Origin: Thermogemmatispora sp.
GTDB taxonomy: Bacteria; Chloroflexota; Ktedonobacteria; Ktedonobacterales; Ktedonobacteraceae
NCBI RefSeq assembly: GCF_019683635.1
Contig: NZ_JADGIA010000024.1
Coordinates: 1-37,153, forward strand
Direction of reading: 5' to 3'
DNA length: 37,153 bases
Part shown: one piece after another, positions 31,864 to 37,153 of the stretch
Layout of the letters: each line of letters begins with the position of its first letter
How positions within the stretch are numbered: position 1 is the stretch's first letter
Made by a program: the position numbers and the translations under genes
The notes under the pieces: model-generated
Told to the model about the DNA's origin: nothing
What the model saw: only the letters and a program-made list of their open reading frames with translations
The model's database searches: none

Positions 31864-32496
31864 ATGGTTGAAGGACTATCCCACTCGGCTTATGAAGAAG
31901 AGGAAGGGGAAGAGGAGATTCCCCCTAGTTCACTCGCTTCGCGCAATACCCTTCGTTACATTATTCTGGGATTGCTCGGGACGCGGCCCATGACAGGCTA
32001 CGACATCAAGCAGGCTTTCGATCGAGCCATCGCCAGCTACTGGAACGCGGGCAGCAGCCAGATTTATACAACGCTCAAAAGCCTCAGACACGAAGGTTTG
32101 GTCGAGGTTGAGGTCATTGAGCAGAAGAGCCGTCCGAACCGCAAACTCTACCGCCTGACGCCGCGGGGGCAGGCCGAGCTAGACCGCTGGCTTAGCGAGC
32201 CGATCCCCGAGCGCTTCACCAAGGATGAATTCCTGACCAAGCTCTTTTTCTGCGGTGAGACCTCAGATGCCACGGCTCTTCAGCATCTTCTCCAACATCG
32301 TGAAAGCCTGCTCAGACAACTGCAGCATATGGAATGGGCGCGTCAACAATATGCCAACCGACCTACGCGCCGCCCTCGCCTGCTAGAGTATCAGATGCTC
32401 GTGCGCGAGTACAAAGAGGCGGTTTTGCGCGCTGGCCTGGAGGTCACCGAGCGCGCTATTGCACGCCTGAAGCAACGTCTGTCAGATAACAGCTAG
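31864..32496 (+). CDS. PadR-family transcriptional regulator
   Basis: A 210-residue regulator. After an acidic N-terminus of about 25 residues, the PadR winged helix runs from LRYIILGLLGTRPMTGYDI through SSQIYTTLKSLRHEGLVEVE to the wing KSRPNRKLYRLTPRGQAEL. The C-terminal half is helical and charged, matching the dimerising Vir-type domain of PadR proteins (about 110-205). GAGG precedes the ATG by four bases. PadR proteins usually repress a nearby transporter or detoxification gene and respond to small aromatic or amphipathic ligands. Here the next gene on the same strand is an APC permease 449 bases away, with a perfect dyad in between, so control of that permease is plausible but not shown. 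Confidence 0.92.
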   Translation: MVEGLSHSAYEEEEGEEEIPPSSLASRNTLRYIILGLLGTRPMTGYDIKQAFDRAIASYWNAGSSQIYTTLKSLRHEGLVEVEVIEQKSRPNRKLYRLTPRGQAELDRWLSEPIPERFTKDEFLTKLFFCGETSDATALQHLLQHRESLLRQLQHMEWARQQYANRPTRRPRLLEYQMLVREYKEAVLRAGLEVTERAIARLKQRLSDNS

Positions 32497-32945
32497 TCCA
32501 ATCACTATCTCCAAACAGCTACCTCTTACGCAAGAGCCTGTCCCCCAATAAGGCTACTTTCCTCTTCCCCCTGGTAGCCAGCAATGAACCTGTGTTATTC
32601 TTGGAGAGGAATCTCGCATCCTGCACATTTCGGGTCCTCCTAACGCATGAACAGGATTGAGCCAGGCGAGAGGTGCCGCGAGAGATATACGTCCTGGTCA
32701 CATTCTCTCTCATAGAGCTTTCCCAGTCTCTATGCCATGTGAACCACGATAAGCATCCTGTGTCAGTTGAATACCTGCGTGTGAGGCACACGCATACAAG
32801 ACAGGACAAAGGAGCAGAGGAAGCCAGGGCAAGCTGCCACAAGACCAGAACCAGCCACGCGCACCCTGTTTGATCCCAGCAAAGGTCTTTTGAGCAGTCT
32901 GAGCCTTCCCTCACTATCAGGTTTGCAAGGCACAAAGGAGAACCA
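32497..32945. other. PadR-permease intergenic region
   Basis: 449 bases without a supported gene. It contains the dyad at 32776-32794, a small CTCTT/AAGAG hairpin at about 32523-32536 just after the PadR gene, and a possible TTGAAT -35 at 32767-32772 without a well-spaced -10. Confidence 0.45.
32776..32794. promoter_or_regulatory. Perfect dyad, possible operator of the permease gene
   Basis: TGCGTGTG-agg-CACACGCA has 8-bp arms with a 3-base centre, about 150 bases before the permease start and downstream of the PadR gene. It could be a PadR site, though it does not look like the ATGT-N8-ACAT type described for classical PadR, or an RNA hairpin. Confidence 0.5.
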
Positions 32946-34436
32946 ATGAGACAATTAACAGTCACCCCCGAGTCAGCAGAAGAAGCAGAACAGGAGCTTC
33001 CCTCGGAAAGCTACGTGTCCAAAGCTATGCCACCCGTTCTAGGGACCTTTGATCTCACAGCGGTCTGCGTTTTGGGCATGTTATATCTGACGAACTCCAC
33101 CACCGCCGCTAGCAGCGGTGCGGCGGCCTTGCTTCTCTGGCTACTCGGAGGCGCCTTTTACTTCCTGCCGTCTGTGATCGTCTCTGCTCAACTCGGCGTG
33201 CTATTTCCGCACGATGGCAGCCTTTACAACTGGACCCATCACGCCCTCGGTCGCTATTGGAGCTTTCTCATCGGCTTCTGCTGGTGGTTACCTGGTCCTC
33301 TGCTCATCGTGACTTCCGCCGCTACGATGATCAGCTATCTCCAGGGGCTGAACCACAGCTGGCTGACTGAGCCCTGGCAACAAGGGCTAGCGATTCTGGG
33401 GCTGATCCTTCTGTCGGGCTTCCTCGCCAGTCGCCGTTTGCGTACCGCGCAACACATGGTCAATGTCGGCTTCTGTGCCAGCTTGCTCAGCATCATCCTT
33501 ATCAGCGGCGCCGGGGCCATCTGGTTGTTAAGCGGTCACCAACCAGCGACCAGCTTCCGCACCTTTTCCGACTGGATACCCACGCTAGAGCGTCTGAGCC
33601 TCTTCGGCCTGATCTGCGGAGCCTACGGAGGGGCCGCCATGCCTCTGAATATGGGCGGAGAAATCTACGAGCGTGAGGCCATTCCGGGCTATCTACGCTG
33701 GAGCACCCTGGTTGTGCTCTTTGGCTACCTGGCCAGCACGCTGACCCTCTTGCTTGTTCAGGGAACAGCGACGACCTCCAACCCGTTCGCCCTGATCTCA
33801 GTGGTCGACAGCGTTCTGGGAAAGGTAGCCGGCAACATTACCGTGGTGGCACTGCTCTTTGCCTACTTAATGGCCGCCACAGCTTACAATTACTCGTTCG
33901 CTCGCCTGCTCTTCGTGGGAAGCATCGATCAGCGTCTGCCCGGGCGCCTCGGGCAGCTCAGCCGCGAGCGTGTGCCAACCAGCGCCATCGCTCTCCAGAC
34001 GACGATCGCTGCGCTGCTGGCCTTGCTGATCTTTCTGGCCATCCCCTATATTCTCTTCTTTGCGGACGCCCGCAATTTCTCGCTGATCTTCTATAACGTC
34101 AGCATCGCTTCTGTGGGGACAGTCTGGCAGACGATTCTGGTTTTCATCTACATCGATCTTGCGCTCCTCTTACTGAAGCGGCGGGAGCAGGTGGAGTCCA
34201 GGTTAATCATGCCACGCTGGCTGCTCTGGTCAGCCATTGTGATCGGCCCACTGGCATCGCTCATCTCGGTCGTCTCCTCGCTGCTGGTCTCCTGGATTCC
34301 CCAGCAGCTCGACAACGCCCACTGGCAATACAGTGTCATCGCCCTGACAAGCATCATGCTCGTTGCCGCCCTCATAGGCAGCCTCTACGCGAGCAGTCAG
34401 ATAAGCTGGCAGCGCATGAGGATGACCGGGCCGTAG
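32946..34436 (+). CDS. APC-superfamily permease, paralogue of the one at 2922
   Basis: A 496-residue permease with about 12 helices. The N-terminus PSESYVSKAMPPVLGTFDL, the segment SAQLGVLFPHDGSLYNWTH, the LNHSWLTEPWQQGLAIL loop, the MPLNMGGEIYERE motif and FARLLFVGSIDQRLP all have near-identical counterparts in the product of 2922-4403. So the two are recent or strongly conserved paralogues, differing notably in helix 1, which lacks the Met run here. ATG 32946 follows AAAGGAG by six bases. The upstream PadR gene and the dyad between them suggest regulated expression. Two tandem hairpins follow the stop. The substrate is unknown; amino acid or polyamine is expected from the family. Confidence 0.9.
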   Translation: MRQLTVTPESAEEAEQELPSESYVSKAMPPVLGTFDLTAVCVLGMLYLTNSTTAASSGAAALLLWLLGGAFYFLPSVIVSAQLGVLFPHDGSLYNWTHHALGRYWSFLIGFCWWLPGPLLIVTSAATMISYLQGLNHSWLTEPWQQGLAILGLILLSGFLASRRLRTAQHMVNVGFCASLLSIILISGAGAIWLLSGHQPATSFRTFSDWIPTLERLSLFGLICGAYGGAAMPLNMGGEIYEREAIPGYLRWSTLVVLFGYLASTLTLLLVQGTATTSNPFALISVVDSVLGKVAGNITVVALLFAYLMAATAYNYSFARLLFVGSIDQRLPGRLGQLSRERVPTSAIALQTTIAALLALLIFLAIPYILFFADARNFSLIFYNVSIASVGTVWQTILVFIYIDLALLLLKRREQVESRLIMPRWLLWSAIVIGPLASLISVVSSLLVSWIPQQLDNAHWQYSVIALTSIMLVAALIGSLYASSQISWQRMRMTGP

Positions 34437-34439
34437 GTC

Positions 34440-34480
34440 GGGCAGCCCTGTTCTGCCCTTCACAGGCGCCCGATCGCCTG
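34440..34480 (+). terminator. Tandem hairpins after the permease
   Basis: GGGCAG/CTGCCC (34440-34445, 34453-34458) followed at once by CAGGCG/CGCCTG (34463-34468, 34475-34480), both perfect 6-bp stems, starting four bases after the stop. Neither has a strong T tract. Confidence 0.45.
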
Positions 34481-34680
34481 CCTGGCCATTTTGCCGGCCT
34501 GGGCGGTCAGGCGCCGATTTTCTCCACCGTTCTGCTTCGCTGCGCTTCGCCGGCCATGTGGAGCGAGAGACAAGGCACACCACTCGCAGACAAGACAAGG
34601 GTCGTTGCGCTCAATGGAAAGGAGAGGCCAGACCTGCGGAACGCGGCACGGCTTATCGAGGCAGAACAGGCTCCCGGCGC

Positions 34681-35469
34681 TTATTCGGAGCGCTCGCCGG
34701 GGCGCAGAAAGCGCGGAGGCCGCTTCTCCAGAAAGGCCCGCATTCCTTCCTGAGCATCGGGTAGCTGTGAGCTTGCCGCCATCACCTCCAGCGCGTAGGC
34801 ATAAGCCTGGGGCTGCGGCAGATCAATCTGCGCATAGAAAGCCTGCTTGCCCAGGCCCTTAGAGATAAAGCTGCCGCGTGTCGCCGCCTCTAGCAAGCGC
34901 TGGGCCTCCTCCACCAGGCACTCGGGCGGCACCACCCGATTCACCAGCCCCCACTCATAGGCCGTCTGGGCATCGATCGGCTCGCCGGTCAGCAACATCT
35001 CCAGAGCGCGCTTGCGTCCAATATTGCGACTGACCGCCACCATAGGCGTTGTGCAGAACCAGCCTCCCTTTCCGCCCGGGGTAGCAAACTTTGCCTCGGT
35101 CGAGGCCACAGCCAAATCACAGGTGGCCACAAGCTGGCAGCCTGCGGCGGTCGCAATGGCATGCACCCGAGCCAGCACGGGCTGAGGAATGGCCTGAATA
35201 GTATTCATCAAGTGAGTACAGACCTGCAAGAGGCGACGCATCGCTACCAGGTCCTGGCCCACCATATCAGCGAAGTCATGGCCGGCGCTGAAGGCCGGAC
35301 CATTGGCGGCCAGGATCACCCCCAGCACGGGGCTTTCTCCCACCTCATTAAAGGCCGCTGTCAGCTCCTCCATCATCTTGAGCGAGAGAGCATTGCGCCG
35401 CTGAGGATGATTCAGCGTGATGGTGGCATAGTCGCCCTCATAACGTACCTCGACCAGTTCATACTGCAT
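34681..35469 (-). CDS. Enoyl-CoA hydratase/isomerase family protein (ECHDC3-like)
   Basis: A 262-residue crotonase-fold protein. The CoA-binding NHPQRRNALSLKMMEEL segment and the oxyanion-hole regions FSAGHDF (near 65) and ATAAGCQLVATCDLAVAS are present. The stretch FATPGGKGGWFCTTPMVAVSRNIGRKRALEMLLTGEPI is of the ECHDC3-like type. The two glutamates that serve hydration in classical enoyl-CoA hydratase are replaced, by Gln in GCQLV and by Gly in ATPGG; as I recall this is usual in the ECHDC3 group, so classical hydratase activity is doubtful. ATG 35469 has AAAGGAG eight bases upstream; the longer frame to 35592 is unsupported. It follows the zinc-ribbon MBL gene on the same strand with a 149-base gap. 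Confidence 0.88.
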   Translation of the reverse strand: MQYELVEVRYEGDYATITLNHPQRRNALSLKMMEELTAAFNEVGESPVLGVILAANGPAFSAGHDFADMVGQDLVAMRRLLQVCTHLMNTIQAIPQPVLARVHAIATAAGCQLVATCDLAVASTEAKFATPGGKGGWFCTTPMVAVSRNIGRKRALEMLLTGEPIDAQTAYEWGLVNRVVPPECLVEEAQRLLEAATRGSFISKGLGKQAFYAQIDLPQPQAYAYALEVMAASSQLPDAQEGMRAFLEKRPPRFLRPGERSE

Positions 35470-35618
35470 GATACAGACTCCTTTCATCTCGTCGCACTGG
35501 CTCCCATCGACAGAAGCGACAATTGTCAACGACAATGCAGTCCTCATCTTCGCGGCGCCTGAGCGAGCAAGCAAAGGATCAGCAGAAAGCACAGTGCAGA
35601 GCCGCTCGCCCGTACGAC

Positions 35619-36440
35619 TCAGGCCGGCAACTGGCCTGCCAGCGCCTGCACATAACGCTCAGCCGAGCGCATGACCGCCGCGTGGGCATCGGAAAAGACC
35701 ACGCGCTCAAACCAGGCCCCGTAGAGGCGCTCGAAGCGATAGGGGGCAATGGTAGCGCGGATACGCTCCACCTCGAAAGCAGGCAGCGGGATCAGATTGG
35801 GGTAGCTGTACATAAAGCTGACCCAGCGTCGGTCGGCCACCACCTGGATGATATCGCCACTAAGCAGCGCCCCCCGTCCCTCGGCACCATCAGGCCAGTA
35901 GAGGACCGTGCCCCCAGGAAAATGGCCTCCCAGGCGTATGAGCGTCAGCCCGCCGAACAGATCAAGCCGCTCCCCCGACCAGAAGACCAGACGCTCAGAG
36001 GGGCGCATCACCCAGCGTTGGTCGGCGGCATGCAGGTAGACAGAGACCGAGAAGCGCTCGGCCCACTCCACCATACTGCTATAGTAGTGCGGATGCGAGA
36101 TAGCAATGGCCCGTAAACCACCAAGAGCCTGAACCCGCTCAACCGTCTCCTCATCAAGGAAGGAAATACAGTCCCAGAGAAGATTGCCTTCGGCGCTTTG
36201 CACCAGCAAGGCACGCTGACCGATGGCAAAAGCCGGCTCGCTGCCAATGCCGATCAGGCGTGGCTCATGCTCCTTAAAGACGTTGCGCAGGCCGCTGGCC
36301 CGCAGCTCAGCCAGGGTCGTCCAGCGCTGGCCCTCATAGCCCACGTATTGTCGCTGATCAAGACAGATGGGGCACTCACGGGGTGGCTCCTCACTGGGAG
36401 CAAACTGGGTGCCACAGGTGACACAGATCCAAAGCTCCAT
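35619..36440 (-). CDS. MBL-fold protein with N-terminal rubredoxin-like zinc ribbon
   Basis: A 273-residue protein. Residues 1-30 form a small metal-binding knuckle with C6, C9, C23 and C26 (ICVTCG and ECPICLD). The remainder is a metallo-beta-lactamase-like domain: LLWDCISFLDEE, AIAISHPHYYSSMVEWA (H116 and H118 kept; the usual D-H is Y-S), RLGGHFPGGTVLYW with the third His, and LLSGDIIQV with the bridging Asp. Thus, unlike the protein at 16.0 kb, it keeps most metal ligands, but the second metal site may be incomplete. The start at 36440 has GAGGAG about 11 bases upstream. It is followed by the enoyl-CoA-hydratase-like gene, probably in one transcript. The reaction is unknown. Confidence 0.83.
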   Translation of the reverse strand: MELWICVTCGTQFAPSEEPPRECPICLDQRQYVGYEGQRWTTLAELRASGLRNVFKEHEPRLIGIGSEPAFAIGQRALLVQSAEGNLLWDCISFLDEETVERVQALGGLRAIAISHPHYYSSMVEWAERFSVSVYLHAADQRWVMRPSERLVFWSGERLDLFGGLTLIRLGGHFPGGTVLYWPDGAEGRGALLSGDIIQVVADRRWVSFMYSYPNLIPLPAFEVERIRATIAPYRFERLYGAWFERVVFSDAHAAVMRSAERYVQALAGQLPA

Positions 36441-36754
36441 TGCTCTCGTGACTCCTCGAACCAGCCGGGCCGCTGGTCAACAGCATGGACCACCAACATC
36501 AACAACGTCCCTGGGGCCTGGGACAACCAGACAGGCACTGCTTCCCCACTGGCGCAGGGAGACAGCCCAAACCGCGAGGCGTGTGCCTGGTCACCTGGCT
36601 AGCAACATCATATCACCCGTGGAGCTGGACTTCCAATCAAGGGCTTGGGAAGGGGCTACGGGCGGCGACTGCAGGGAAGAGGGAGTTTTGCAGTGGGATT
36701 ATGCTTCAGTGAGACGTAATGTTATTCCACTATAAAAATTAGCCAGGGCGATAA

Positions 36755-36795
36755 CCAGCGATCAGCTGCAGGTACTGCAGGCAGAGGATCGCTGG
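36755..36795. repeat. Nested inverted repeat 1
   Basis: CCAGCGATC (36755-36763) and GATCGCTGG (36787-36795) are perfect 9-bp arms. Inside them CTGCA-ggtac-TGCAG (36766-36780) forms a second dyad. Confidence 0.6.
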
Positions 36796-36803
36796 CCCCG
36801 CCC

Positions 36804-36846
36804 TGATTACACGCTCGCGCGCCGGCGAGCGAGAACCTCGTAATCA
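36804..36846. repeat. Nested inverted repeat 2
   Basis: TGATTAC (36804-36810) and GTAATCA (36840-36846) are perfect arms; inside, CTCGC (36814-36818) pairs with GCGAG (36825-36829). Confidence 0.6.
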
Positions 36847-36862
36847 CATGTGCGTGATGTGA
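36844..36862. repeat. Inverted repeat 3
   Basis: TCACAT (36844-36849) and ATGTGA (36857-36862) are separated by seven bases; the left arm overlaps the right arm of repeat 2, so the two structures would compete. Confidence 0.5.
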
Positions 36863-36951
36863 GCACCGCGCTGGCACTACCCCGGCCCTGGCAGAAACGA
36901 GAGGGCAGAGGCCGCCGGTCGTGCAGCGCCGGCAGGACACCAGGGCTTGCG

Positions 36952-37134
36952 CTACACGTTGGTCGAGTTCATGACCTTGTTGAGCGTAGTTCGCTTGATG
37001 CGATAGCAGTGGCGACGACCCTTATGGGGCAGCAACACAGCATCAAGGACACCGTGTTTTACCCAACGGCGCACGGTAGTCGCATCAACGCGCAAGACTC
37101 TGGCAACCTCGCTAATGGTCAGTAGTTCCTCCAT
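36952..37134 (-). CDS. Small helix-turn-helix protein (excisionase/MerR-like DNA-binding domain)
   Basis: A 60-residue protein that is nearly all DNA-binding domain. LLTISEVARVLRVDATTVRRWVKHGVLDAVLL is the classical winged-helix opening of excisionase-type and MerR-type domains (T/S-x2-E-V-A-x2-L-x-V-x3-T-V-x-R-W-x2-x-G), and RRHCYRIKRTTLNKVMN forms the wing and last helix. ATG 37134 follows AAGGA by seven bases. It may be a stand-alone regulator or a directionality factor of a mobile element, but no integrase is visible inside the window. The stacked inverted repeats begin about 90 bases downstream of its stop. Confidence 0.85.
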   Translation of the reverse strand: MEELLTISEVARVLRVDATTVRRWVKHGVLDAVLLPHKGRRHCYRIKRTTLNKVMNSTNV

Positions 37135-37153
37135 GATCTGTCCTTTCTTTGTA

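Larger units (their letters stand above)
36441..36951. other. Intergenic region with stacked inverted repeats
   Basis: 511 bases between the zinc-ribbon MBL gene and the small HTH gene. It holds an AT-rich patch (36713-36743), whose minus-strand TATAGT could serve the MBL gene, and three inverted repeats between 36755 and 36862, listed separately. No gene is supported. Confidence 0.5.

Noticed and set aside
36755-36862. CRISPR-like or tRNA-like structure
   Set aside because: The repeats are inverted and not direct, no equal spacers occur, and no cloverleaf or T-loop sequence can be drawn.

Overview
The window looks like a piece of a GC-rich bacterial chromosome. The gene mix (minC-minD-minE, an FtsH with a long Pro/Gln-rich tail, many APC permeases, FHA proteins, an F420-type LLM oxidoreductase, a secreted PL4 lyase with a CBM2) fits a Chloroflexota of class Ktedonobacteria, possibly a Thermogemmatispora relative. 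This assignment rests on overall protein style; no marker gene was checked. I see no tRNA, rRNA, CRISPR array, transposase or complete mobile element.

Layout. (1) 1-2294, minus strand: cell-division site selection, minC then minD then the first codons of minE. (2) 2.9-6.1 kb, plus: two APC-superfamily permeases, followed by an aldose-1-epimerase-like protein. (3) 7.2-8.8 kb, minus: a SigZ-like ECF sigma factor and an arsenite methyltransferase; divergent from it, ftsH (9.1-11.4 kb). (4) 11.6-15.8 kb: hotdog thioesterase, PAP2 phosphatase, GNAT protein and a long ketoacyl synthase III. (5) 16.0-19.4 kb: a metallo-beta-lactamase-like protein with no metal ligands left, facing a two-gene unit of a transglutaminase-like protein without its catalytic residues and a membrane protein with two FHA domains. 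(6) 19.5-25.4 kb: HdeD-type membrane protein, RNA 2'-phosphotransferase, secreted rhamnogalacturonan lyase, a small hypothetical protein and an LLM oxidoreductase. (7) 25.5-31.5 kb, minus: an intact Ste24-type M48 peptidase, its degenerate paralogue fused behind a double Clp-N domain, a zinc-ribbon/FHA protein, and a short paralogue of that protein's N-terminal domain. (8) 31.9-37.1 kb: PadR regulator and an APC permease paralogous to the one at 2.9 kb, then an enoyl-CoA-hydratase-like protein, a zinc-ribbon metallo-beta-lactamase protein and a small helix-turn-helix protein.

The most unusual theme is the density of enzyme folds whose catalytic residues are gone while the fold is kept: MBL (16.0 kb), transglutaminase-like (18.3 kb) and M48 (27.1 kb). 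Two of these lie beside FHA phosphopeptide-binding proteins. The M48 case can be read directly, because the intact paralogue is the neighbouring gene. These may be scaffold or sensor proteins in Ser/Thr-phosphorylation or protein-quality-control signalling; that is inference. A second theme is sets of inverted repeats at promoters (ftsH/sigZ, Clp-N gene, PadR/APC gap, upstream of the zinc-ribbon MBL gene) that look like operators or structured leaders.
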